Of a stretch of 64,000 nucleotides of DNA, positions 36,527 through 43,945 are shown in pieces. Below the pieces are notes generated by a model, which searched no databases, was not told the origin of the DNA, and worked only from the letters and a program-made list of their open reading frames with translations. How positions within the stretch are numbered: position 1 is the stretch's first letter; each line of letters opens with the position of its first letter. Source of the DNA: Methylotenera oryzisoli (lineage in GTDB: Bacteria > Pseudomonadota > Gammaproteobacteria > Burkholderiales > Methylophilaceae); the NCBI GenBank assembly GCA_945907735.1, contig CAMDTL010000003.1, positions 97,625 through 161,624 of the forward strand. The letters run 5' to 3'. Both the position numbers and the translations under genes were made by a program.

Positions 36527-37508
36527 GAATTGTGACCAAATTTTGTTGCAATTTCGGCCATTTAAAGCCTGGGCGCGTGAGCGTGTTGATAATGAGCTCG
36601 GCTGGGTTGCAGCCAATAGATTCACGTAAACCCACGTAGCTGGTGGTGAGGCGAGGATTGATTTCGACCACAATAATTGTATCATGATCGACAATCATAT
36701 CAATGCCGACATAACCCGCCAAATCAGGCAGCGCTTCTGCAATTTGATTGGCTACACATTCAAATTTCACCCAGTGTTGACGCATGCCGTTGACGACACC
36801 ACCTTTGTAGCTAAGCCTATGATTGTTAATCTCAATTGTTTGCGTATTGCAACTTAAAAGCTGCGCTTTACCGTTTTTTATCACACAAGAAATACTGGCA
36901 GAATCACCTAGTTGGAACGGTTGAATCACATGCGTGTGCTGTTTATCATTGCGCACTATCCAATCTTGCAAATCATCGGCATTATTAAAGCAGGCAGCAT
37001 CACTACTACCCGCGCCGTCATTGGGCTTAGCCAGCCATCTCCAATGACTTTTGGGCCATTGTTCAAAAGTGTAAGTAGGAATTGTCGCAATGCCAGCTTG
37101 CTCCAAAGCTAAAAATGTCGCCATTTTTTCGCTGGTGATTTTAATGCTATCCAGCCCACAACCTAGTATCAGCTTACCTTGTCGGGCTGCCAATTGCGTT
37201 AAATAATGCAGCACTCCTGCCGTTTCTGGCGCAATCAACCACACCGCATCAGCATTTTTAATTTGCGCCTCCCACGCCTGCCAAACGTCGTCGTTAGCGT
37301 TTACCAGCACATGTTCACAGCACGGCGGAATCAGACGCACATCCACCGTCATGCTGACATGATAAGGCAGGCTAGATAAATCGCGCAGCAAGGCATTACG
37401 CATCAGCGCGCCTTCTAACGCAAGCGATGCTGGCAACAGCTGCCCATTTAAGCCGCCGCTAGTGATAAACTCACACACAAATATTTTTTTGATAGGCTTA
37501 TTTTGCAC
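36519..37508 (-). CDS. ATP-grasp ligase, MfnD-like
   Basis: 329 residues with ATP-grasp elements: KITSEKMATFLALEQAGI, RWLAKPNDGAGSSDA, and the metal-binding VVEINPRLTTSYVGL. It resembles tyramine-glutamate ligase MfnD of methanofuran synthesis and may add glutamate to the methylofuran side chain; that is inference. The start is GTG at 37506-37508, overlapping the TTG start of the divergent HisA-like gene. No ATG is available near the conserved N-terminus IFVCEFITSGG. Confidence 0.78.
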   Translation of the reverse strand: MQNKPIKKIFVCEFITSGGLNGQLLPASLALEGALMRNALLRDLSSLPYHVSMTVDVRLIPPCCEHVLVNANDDVWQAWEAQIKNADAVWLIAPETAGVLHYLTQLAARQGKLILGCGLDSIKITSEKMATFLALEQAGIATIPTYTFEQWPKSHWRWLAKPNDGAGSSDAACFNNADDLQDWIVRNDKQHTHVIQPFQLGDSASISCVIKNGKAQLLSCNTQTIEINNHRLSYKGGVVNGMRQHWVKFECVANQIAEALPDLAGYVGIDMIVDHDTIIVVEINPRLTTSYVGLRESIGCNPAELIINTLTRPGFKWPKLQQNLVTIHV

Positions 37509-38216
37509 GTTATTCCAGTAATCGATTTAAAGCAGGGTCAAGTAGTACATGCAAAATACGGCCAGCGCGCGTTATACCAGCCTATAGACTCTGTTTTAAG
37601 TGCCTCTAGCGAACCGCATAGCATCGTTGAAGGCTTATTAAAATTATACCCATTTCAAACAATCTATATCGCAGATATTGATGCAATCACAGACACAGGC
37701 AATCATATCGAACTGATTGAAACACTGTGCAAGCACTATCCACAAGTAATTTGGTGGGTAGATAACGGCGTACGCAATGTAAATGCACGCATTTTATATG
37801 CGCCACAAGCCAATATTCGCACGGTTTTTGGTAGCGAGCTTGTTCACACATTGCAAGATTATCGGGCATTGAGTGATGCCTACGAGAGCCAGCACGTATT
37901 GTCGCTGGATAAGCTAGATAACGCAGAGCTTGGGGCGGTAGAACTACACACGACAGGTTTGTATTGGCCAGACGATGTCATTTGCATGACGCTCAATCAT
38001 GTGGGCAGTAAAACGGGAGCAGATATTGCACGCTTGCAAACGTTAATGCAGCTTAACCTGGCACGGAAAGAAGCTGCTAATATTTTTGCCGCTGGTGGCG
38101 TAACAAATATAAAAGATGTATTGGCGTTGCAGCAGCTTGGAGTTGCAGGTGCGCTAGTGGCCAGTGCGCTGCATAACGGCGAAATTACTGCCCAACAGTT
38201 GTCATTACTGGTATAG
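37503..38216 (+). CDS. HisA/HisF-like TIM-barrel protein linked to C1 cofactor genes
   Basis: 237 residues similar to HisA: VIPVIDLKQGQVVHAKYGQR keeps the first catalytic aspartate, and IFAAGGVTNIKDVLAL is the phosphate-binding loop. The middle is diverged from true HisA and the gene is not in a histidine operon. Relatives are known from methylotroph H4MPT islands, where the function is unproven. It starts with TTG at 37503; the catalytic VIDL segment allows no later start. Confidence 0.75.
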   Translation: MHVIPVIDLKQGQVVHAKYGQRALYQPIDSVLSASSEPHSIVEGLLKLYPFQTIYIADIDAITDTGNHIELIETLCKHYPQVIWWVDNGVRNVNARILYAPQANIRTVFGSELVHTLQDYRALSDAYESQHVLSLDKLDNAELGAVELHTTGLYWPDDVICMTLNHVGSKTGADIARLQTLMQLNLARKEAANIFAAGGVTNIKDVLALQQLGVAGALVASALHNGEITAQQLSLLV

Positions 38217-38223
38217 CGATATA

Positions 38224-38416
38224 TTAAACTGCAAAACCAGCTTGCCCGCAGACCTTATGGTCTGTAAGCGCACGACAAAACGCCTGCTCTGCTGGGCTGC
38301 CTCGCGGCCCCATAACAAGATCAATATGTACTACATGAAAAATCTAGACCGCTACCATCTGCACGGTCTTCAATAACGAGCGCCTCTCCTACAAGTACAC
38401 GGTCAATAACTGCCAT
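38224..38416 (-). pseudogene. fae: Truncated and frameshifted fae-like gene (formaldehyde-activating enzyme)
   Basis: On the minus strand ATG 38416 follows AAGGAG at 8 bases and reads MAVIDRVLVGEALVIEDRAD, then hits TGA. Removing one T from a five-T run near 38340 restores the Fae-type continuation [20 protein letters not shown] followed by CRALTDHK, after which the frame leaves the family and stops at 38224. GEALV, HIDL and GPRGSPAE are diagnostic Fae motifs. Only about 60 of about 170 residues remain. Fae condenses formaldehyde with H4MPT, so the location beside RuMP and H4MPT genes fits a decayed extra copy. Confidence 0.82.
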
Positions 38417-38526
38417 TTTTATTCTCCTTTTTTAAAAATCACATCAAATAATTGAATGATGATTTTGTAGCTAAAAAATTAGACATCTTGACGATACAAA
38501 AGTGCTGGGCTATGCCCGAGCAGGCG

Positions 38527-38551
38527 AAAAGACGAGTGGCACAGCCACTCG
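38527..38551 (-). terminator. Terminator of phi
   Basis: CGAGTGGC (38533-38540)/GCCACTCG (38544-38551) hairpin followed on the minus strand by TCTTTT, 28 bp after the phi stop. Confidence 0.75.
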
Positions 38552-38578
38552 TTACAATCCACCACTCAAGTAAAAGTA

Positions 38579-39115
38579 TTATTCCAAATTAGCATGAATC
38601 GCGCGCATGCCTTCTTCGGTCAAACTTTTGGCGAAAATATTATCCGCAATAATCGCTTCTAAATAAATCAGTGTTGAAAGCTCAAATTGTGAGCCCATTG
38701 GCATGCCTTGTGTAAGCGGGAAGCTAGCATCGTTACCGACTTGAATAGTCAAGTCGGCCACATCGGCCATGGCAGATGATTTTTTCATTGAAACCACGGC
38801 CAATTTAGCACCTACAGATTTAGCTTTTTTAACGAATGGCAGCAATGTCTCAGTGCCACCTGAACCTGAAACCAATAACAATAAATCGCCGGCTTTAATC
38901 GCTGGCGTCACCACCTCACCTATCATGCTAACGTTATAACCGCTGTGCACTAAACGCATGGCAAAAAAGCGTGAAACTAATAAAGAACGGCCTGCACCAC
39001 CAATAAATATGCGGCCAGCACCATCTACTAACTGCATTAGTTTTGCCGCATTGCTGTTATCGGTCTCAGATAAAATCGTGCTTAAACGACCTAAAATTAA
39101 TTTTTGATTGTCCAT
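38579..39115 (-). CDS. hxlB: 6-phospho-3-hexuloisomerase (Phi)
   Basis: 178 residues with the SIS sugar-isomerase fold: RIFIGGAGRSLLVSRFFAMRLVHSG, LLLLVSGSGGTETLLPF and PMGSQFELSTLIYLEAIIA. It isomerises D-arabino-3-hexulose 6-phosphate to fructose 6-phosphate, the second step of formaldehyde fixation by the RuMP cycle. The gene is 100 bp downstream of hps on the same strand with a terminator-like hairpin between them. Confidence 0.95.
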   Translation of the reverse strand: MDNQKLILGRLSTILSETDNSNAAKLMQLVDGAGRIFIGGAGRSLLVSRFFAMRLVHSGYNVSMIGEVVTPAIKAGDLLLLVSGSGGTETLLPFVKKAKSVGAKLAVVSMKKSSAMADVADLTIQVGNDASFPLTQGMPMGSQFELSTLIYLEAIIADNIFAKSLTEEGMRAIHANLE

Positions 39116-39142
39116 CTTAAATTCCCTTTACCCATTAAAATA

Positions 39143-39176
39143 AAAAATCCCGACGCATCACTGGGTCGGGATTTTT
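39143..39176 (-). terminator. Terminator/attenuator between hps and phi
   Basis: Perfect stem AAAAATCCCGAC/GTCGGGATTTTT with T-runs on both strands, lying 40 bp after the hps stop and 28 bp before the phi start. It would end most hps transcripts before phi, giving more Hps than Phi. Confidence 0.8.
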
Positions 39177-39215
39177 ACTAGCTCACATCAATAATTGCTT
39201 ATTGATTAATTTGAA

Positions 39216-39848
39216 TTAACCGTGAGCGATTTTTGTGATTTCTGCAGCAGATGCAGCAGGATCAGCAGCGCCATAAATCGCAGCACCAGCCACGATGATT
39301 GAAGCGCCAGCGTCACGTACTTGTGCAGCTGTAGTAGCTTTAACGCCACCAGCAACAGAAATATCAACGCCTAATTTCAAACCAGCTACCATAGCTAAAT
39401 CGCCAAATGGTGTTTGGCCAGCAGCTTGTTGATCTAAACCAGTATGCACGCCAATGATGTGCGCGCCTAATTTAGCCACTTCACGTGTACGTGCTTCTTT
39501 ATCAGCCACGTTAATCAAGTCAACTTGTGCCTTTTTGCCGTATTTGTTTGCAACATCGATAATACCTTTGATTGTACCGATATCAGCACAGCCCAAAACT
39601 GTACAGATATCTGCACCAGCTTTGTAGAACGGCTCAGCTTCGTAGAAACCAGCGTCCATTGTTTTCAAATCAACTAAAATTTTGTTGTTTGGGAATTTTG
39701 CACGTAAGGTTTCAAGCATTTTGATACCGTTATGTTTAATGCATGGTGTACCAATTTCCAAGATATCTACATGTGGTGCAACTGCTGTTGCCAACGCTAC
39801 AGTCGCGTCAAAATCTAATGAATCTAATGCCATTTGGGTTTGTGCCAT
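39216..39848 (-). CDS. hxlA: 3-hexulose-6-phosphate synthase (Hps)
   Basis: 210 residues, the standard length. TIM-barrel motifs of the orotidine-decarboxylase superfamily include DILEIGTPCIKHNGI, ILVDLKTMDAGFYEAEPFY, KKAQVDLINV, IGVHTGLDQQA and SVAGGVKATT. It condenses formaldehyde with ribulose 5-phosphate. GGAGAG precedes the ATG by 7 bases. The promoter probably lies in the 325-bp AT-rich interval upstream. Confidence 0.96.
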   Translation of the reverse strand: MAQTQMALDSLDFDATVALATAVAPHVDILEIGTPCIKHNGIKMLETLRAKFPNNKILVDLKTMDAGFYEAEPFYKAGADICTVLGCADIGTIKGIIDVANKYGKKAQVDLINVADKEARTREVAKLGAHIIGVHTGLDQQAAGQTPFGDLAMVAGLKLGVDISVAGGVKATTAAQVRDAGASIIVAGAAIYGAADPAASAAEITKIAHG

Positions 39849-40173
39849 GGTGTACTCTCCGATTAAAAATTTTTATTAAGATAAATATTTAAAACTTATT
39901 AAACTAAAGTGTTAAATTAATTTAAAACTGTAACCAATTGAATGGTAACAATATTTTACCGCAAACTAACAACTAAAATTATTCGCTAACAGCGCCAGCA
40001 ATAAGGCTGTTATTGGCTTATAGCGCATTTAAAGCTGAGCCCAGTATATTAAGTGCCTAGCTTGATGTTGTCAATGTTAAACCATAACTATTACAGTTTA
40101 GTTACGGTTTAACATGACTTCCGCTAGATTTGAAACTAATTTGATAGCTGACATTTTCGCAGGCGTATCTAAA
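39849..40173 (-). promoter_or_regulatory. hps upstream region
   Basis: 325 bp without a gene, very AT-rich. An imperfect inverted repeat GTAACCA...TGGTAAC lies at 39930-39949. No promoter matches strongly. The right part holds the long inverted repeat after tal. Confidence 0.4.
40074..40115. terminator. Long inverted repeat downstream of tal
   Basis: ATGTTAAACCATAACTA (40074-40090) pairs with TAGTTACGGTTTAACAT (40099-40115) with one mismatch over 17 bases. It has no T-run, so it may be an mRNA 3' stabilising hairpin or an operator rather than a classical terminator. Confidence 0.45.
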
Positions 40174-41124
40174 TTAGAGCTTCTCTGCCAATGCCACTTC
40201 CAGTTTAATTTGATCTGCCACAAAACCACGTATGCCTTCTGCTAACTTTTCAGTTGCCATTGCGTCTTGGTTTAGCTCAAAGCGGAACTCCGCTTCAGTC
40301 ATTTTGGCTGGTGCATCTGCTGTTTTACCGCCATCAGTCAATACACGTGTTAATGTACCTTCGGTTGCTGCTAAGTCTTGCAATAAGTTTGGTGAAACAG
40401 TTAAACGATCGCAACCTGCAAGCGCAATCAGCTCGCCAACATTACGGAAGCTAGCACCCATGACCACTGTTTTGTAACCGTGTGCTTTGTAATAAGCATA
40501 AATGGCACGTACAGAAACTACACCCGGATCAGTTTCTTGTGTATACGTTTCGCCAGTTTTAGCTTTAAACCAATCTAAAATACGACCGACGAATGGTGAA
40601 ATTAAGAATACGCCCGCCTCAGCACAGGCCCGCGCTTGGCCAAAACCAAATAACAATGTCAGGTTACATTGAATGCCTTCTTTTTCTAAAATTTCGCCCG
40701 CTTTGATACCTTCCCAAGTTGACGCTAATTTAATCAACACACGGTCTTTGCCCACACCAGAATCTTGGTAAAGCTGAATTAATTTGCGGCCTTTGGCCAC
40801 CATTGCGTCTTGGCTAAATGATAAACGTGCATCCACTTCAGTAGAGATGCGGCCTGGCACTACTTTAGAAATCTCGATACCGATGAGCACGGCCAATTTG
40901 TCGGCTGCATTTTCAATTTTCGCTGCTTTGCTACCGCCTAGTTTTTTGGCGTGCGCGATGGATTCATCAATTAAATGCGCATATTGCGGCAATGTGCTGG
41001 CTTTAAGTAGCAATGATGGATTAGTAGTCGCATCCACGGGTTTCACGGTTTTAATCGCCTCTACGTCGCCAGTATCGGCCACAATCGTAGTCATGCTTTT
41101 AAGTTGGTCTAATAAATTTGCCAT
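40174..41124 (-). CDS. tal: Transaldolase
   Basis: 316 residues, the TalB class. N-terminal [37 protein letters not shown], Schiff-base lysine in [20 protein letters not shown], then [20 protein letters not shown] and LISPFVGRI. It moves a dihydroxyacetone unit between sugar phosphates and regenerates the ribulose 5-phosphate acceptor in the RuMP cycle. A strong TAGGAGG precedes the ATG. It lies between hps and the H4MPT genes. Confidence 0.96.
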   Translation of the reverse strand: MANLLDQLKSMTTIVADTGDVEAIKTVKPVDATTNPSLLLKASTLPQYAHLIDESIAHAKKLGGSKAAKIENAADKLAVLIGIEISKVVPGRISTEVDARLSFSQDAMVAKGRKLIQLYQDSGVGKDRVLIKLASTWEGIKAGEILEKEGIQCNLTLLFGFGQARACAEAGVFLISPFVGRILDWFKAKTGETYTQETDPGVVSVRAIYAYYKAHGYKTVVMGASFRNVGELIALAGCDRLTVSPNLLQDLAATEGTLTRVLTDGGKTADAPAKMTEAEFRFELNQDAMATEKLAEGIRGFVADQIKLEVALAEKL

Positions 41125-41226
41125 TGCATCCTCCTAAAAAATTAATTTAACACTTATACAAAATCTAGCCGCACATTGTAACTTAAAAACTTTATTTTCA
41201 ACATGGCTTTCAATCATGCTAGGTGT

Positions 41227-42078
41227 TTACATGAGCGCATGTAAAAGCAAGGTTGCCACCGTTAAATCTGCGCTCGTACCTGGGTTTAGCCCGCGTTTTT
41301 TAAGCGCGGCATCAAATATCATCAGTGCAGATTGATAATTTTTTGGGTTAAACGCTTTGTCAAATTCTACCGCATGTTCTACCGCTTCGTTTTGTACCAA
41401 TTTAGCAATCGTCTCGCCATATTTGCGCACAATATGACTATCTAAGAAACTGCTTAAAAAGTGCAAATAAAGCGCTGTAGCTGCCCAAGCTGGACGCTGC
41501 CATTGTGCCAACACTTTTTGATAATAAGCCAAGCCATCAAAGACATCGGCAAAGTTGTTGGCGTATTGGCGGGCAATGCTGTCCTGATTGGCTACAAGTT
41601 GCATGGCTTGCAGTAGCGTGCAATCGGCAGGCTTATGCACATCGTGCGCCTCTGTGGCACCCAAACCAGCAGGGTTTGCCAGTCGAATCGCCGCAAAACA
41701 AGCTTCTGCATCTTCAATAGATGTACCGCTAATAACCGCATGGACATTTGCTTGCAGTCCAGTGCTCGCGCCAACCATGGCACTAGAGTTAAGGCTATTT
41801 AATTTGGCTTGAATAAGCGGCGCACATAGCAAAACCATGCCTAGATTAGTGTTCATGTTGACGGCATTTTGCGTCGCTTGCACGCTTAATAAAATGCGCT
41901 CACCCAAACCTAAGTCTGGTTTAGCAATCACTTCAGAAACAGCTTCAGCGCTGGCAATAAAATCTTGCACCGTCATGCCGTGTCCATCTGCAAATATATG
42001 CACGTTTCCAGGCTTAAGTGCTTCAAGCTCTGCTATACAAACGGCTTTGAAGGCATTGGCTAACTCAAAACTGTTCAT
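41227..42078 (-). CDS. Orf7 of the H4MPT island, triphosphoribosyl-dephospho-CoA synthase-like
   Basis: 283 residues of the CitG/MdcB family: ELEALKPGNVHIFADGHGMT, GLGERILLSVQATQ, GLGATEAHDVHKPADCTLLQAM. True CitG builds the prosthetic group of citrate lyase; no such enzyme is encoded nearby. In methylotroph H4MPT islands this gene is called orf7 and its exact reaction is not something I can derive from sequence. It overlaps the end of orf5 by 4 bases (ATGA). Confidence 0.82.
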   Translation of the reverse strand: MNSFELANAFKAVCIAELEALKPGNVHIFADGHGMTVQDFIASAEAVSEVIAKPDLGLGERILLSVQATQNAVNMNTNLGMVLLCAPLIQAKLNSLNSSAMVGASTGLQANVHAVISGTSIEDAEACFAAIRLANPAGLGATEAHDVHKPADCTLLQAMQLVANQDSIARQYANNFADVFDGLAYYQKVLAQWQRPAWAATALYLHFLSSFLDSHIVRKYGETIAKLVQNEAVEHAVEFDKAFNPKNYQSALMIFDAALKKRGLNPGTSADLTVATLLLHALM

Positions 42079-42926
42079 AGTTTACTTAGAAAATCATCTA
42101 CCAAAGTTTGCGCAATATTGACTGATGTTACGCCCTGCACGCCTCGCCAAGCGGGAATGCTGTTCACTTCTAGCACAAATAACTTGCCATTTTTATCGCG
42201 GATCACATCTACACCGCAATAGGCTATCTCTAGCACTGATGCGGCCTGCATAGCAATCTCCAGTACATCGACTTCGTAGATATTTTCACATTTCGCACCC
42301 TGCGCCACATTATGCAACCACGTTTCGCCAGACCTTTTCATTGCCGCAACTGATTGATTATTCACAATAAATACGCGGTAATCATGCCTGGCTTCTATAA
42401 ATTGCTGCATATAAAATACGCCATCTACAAACGCATCCATCGGTAATGGCAACTTGGTTTTATCTACCAAACGCACGCCGTGTCCTTGTGAGCCAAACAA
42501 GGGTTTAATCACCAGCTTTTCATGTGCTTTTATAATTTCATGTGCTTCTTTACGCGATTCGCACACCCAAGTGTTGGCTGTGGCAACACCATGTTGCTGC
42601 AGCAAAAAACTGGTCATGGCTTTATCTACGGTGCGCTCAATCGCCTTGCCGTCGTTATAAACAGTTACGCCCAGCACTTTTAGCATGTGCAAAATATTAA
42701 GCCGCGTGGTGATTTGCTGTAAGGTGCCGCCCGCGATACCGCGCACAAAGGCCGCTTTCGGCAGCACATCAAAATGTGGGATTTTTACATGCGCTTTTGC
42801 TTGCGATAAATCAAGCACACAATCTTGCAACGACACAAAAACCGCCTCCACCCCGCGCGTTGCCAAAGCCGCTTTTAACTGCGCGCCATGCCAACCTATC
42901 TCATCCGTACAAACCACTATTTTCAT
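42075..42926 (-). CDS. Orf5 of the H4MPT island, RimK-type ATP-grasp ligase
   Basis: 283 residues with the ATP-grasp core KAMTSFLLQQHGVATANTWV, LVIKPLFGSQGHGVRLV and FVLEVNSIPAWRGVQG. RimK-type ligases add glutamate to acceptors; the archaeal relative MptN glutamylates H4MPT. In this location the target is presumably a pterin or furan cofactor. It lies between mch (38 bp upstream) and orf7 (overlapping), the order found in other methylotroph islands. Confidence 0.82.
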   Translation of the reverse strand: MKIVVCTDEIGWHGAQLKAALATRGVEAVFVSLQDCVLDLSQAKAHVKIPHFDVLPKAAFVRGIAGGTLQQITTRLNILHMLKVLGVTVYNDGKAIERTVDKAMTSFLLQQHGVATANTWVCESRKEAHEIIKAHEKLVIKPLFGSQGHGVRLVDKTKLPLPMDAFVDGVFYMQQFIEARHDYRVFIVNNQSVAAMKRSGETWLHNVAQGAKCENIYEVDVLEIAMQAASVLEIAYCGVDVIRDKNGKLFVLEVNSIPAWRGVQGVTSVNIAQTLVDDFLSKL

Positions 42927-42964
42927 TAATTTTTTACTTTAAGTATTGTTAATAATTAATTGCT

Positions 42965-43945
42965 TTAATTACTAAAAGATATATTGATTAATGTCGCACT
43001 AAATTCGCCCGCATTAAAAATATTACCCGTTTTTAGATTAGTGATTTTCACTTTTGCTGGCGAAAATAACAGCGGATCAATCTGGTAAAAATCCATTTTG
43101 TAAAATTTAAATACTTCGGCAAAGGTTTTGCCGTAATCTTTCGAGGCACTGCTGGGCAAAGCCAGTGCCAGTTTTTCGGCCTCTGCATCACTGCATTTCA
43201 CATTTAATTCGACAAACCCGCCAAACAAAATCGCATCATTAGTGCGTCCCATCGCCGTTAAAAAATCACTAGAAACAGGCGGCAAAGGCACAACACCGCT
43301 GCCACCCACAATATTTTCTAGTGGGAAATGCAAGGTATGCGCCTTATGCAGCGCCACCTCCAAAACCCGTGCCACGATTTGAGTTGCGCCTGCAATGCTA
43401 GTCGTCGGCGTTAAAATAAAGGTGATATTTTCTGCTTTAATATGCGTATCACGCGCGACTTTTTCGATAATTTCTGTGGGCGGAATTTTGTCGGTTTCCA
43501 GCACCAACACGGTGGCGTCGCTACTGTCTTGATAATGTAATATTTTAAACAACTCTTCACGCTGTGCGATAGCGCGCGCAGGCCCGCTACCTAAAGAAAA
43601 AAACTTTTCGTGTTGCAGCGCCCAACCCGCATATTGGCTACCAAGACATGCCAATATTGGGTTGTCAGACTTTACATGAATACTCAAAGGCCAATTTTTA
43701 AAAGTTGCACCCTGCTCAAAACGCAAATCTCCCAAGCCACCCATGCAAATTTCTGCGATTAACCGTCCCGCCTCCGCGCTGCCTGCATATTGAATGCCCG
43801 CGTCCACAATCGTCGCGCCGCTAACGTGCTGCGAAACACCAATATTTAAGTTTTCAGCTTGCGCAATAAGGCTTTCAACCAATGGCCTGCAAGCCGCATG
43901 GATACTTGGCCGTAGCGCATCTCTATTTGAGCTGTTTTTAGTCAT
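42965..43945 (-). CDS. mch: Methenyltetrahydromethanopterin cyclohydrolase
   Basis: 326 residues. Recognised by VDAGIQYAGSAEAGRLIAEICMGGLG, WPLSIHVKSDNPILACLGSQYAGW and the glycine-rich IVGGSGVVPLPPVSSDFLTAMGRTNDAILFGG. Mch interconverts methenyl-H4MPT and formyl-H4MPT in formaldehyde oxidation. The ATG overlaps orfY by 8 bases. Codons near residue 14 (SIHAACRPL) are written by a sequence matching the CATGGATA repeat family (copy E). Confidence 0.96.
   Translation of the reverse strand: MTKNSSNRDALRPSIHAACRPLVESLIAQAENLNIGVSQHVSGATIVDAGIQYAGSAEAGRLIAEICMGGLGDLRFEQGATFKNWPLSIHVKSDNPILACLGSQYAGWALQHEKFFSLGSGPARAIAQREELFKILHYQDSSDATVLVLETDKIPPTEIIEKVARDTHIKAENITFILTPTTSIAGATQIVARVLEVALHKAHTLHFPLENIVGGSGVVPLPPVSSDFLTAMGRTNDAILFGGFVELNVKCSDAEAEKLALALPSSASKDYGKTFAEVFKFYKMDFYQIDPLLFSPAKVKITNLKTGNIFNAGEFSATLINISFSN
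43884..43920 (+). repeat. CATGGATA-family dispersed repeat, copy E (in mch)
   Basis: GGCCTGCAAGCCGCATGGAT is followed by ACTTGGCCGTAGCGCAT within the first codons of mch. The protein there still aligns with the usual PSVNALAxPL-type start, so the match may be coincidence or domestication of the repeat. Confidence 0.4.

Noticed and set aside
36527..36694. N-terminal extension of the hydantoinase-like gene by 56 codons
   Set aside because: It overlaps the ATP-grasp gene and lacks family similarity; the ATG at 36526 begins at the conserved GWDIGG region.
41736..41770. A possible further copy of the CATGGATA repeat in orf7 (GCATGGACATTTGCTTGCAG)
   Set aside because: The core has a mismatch (GGACA) and it lies in a conserved coding stretch; kept out of the family count.
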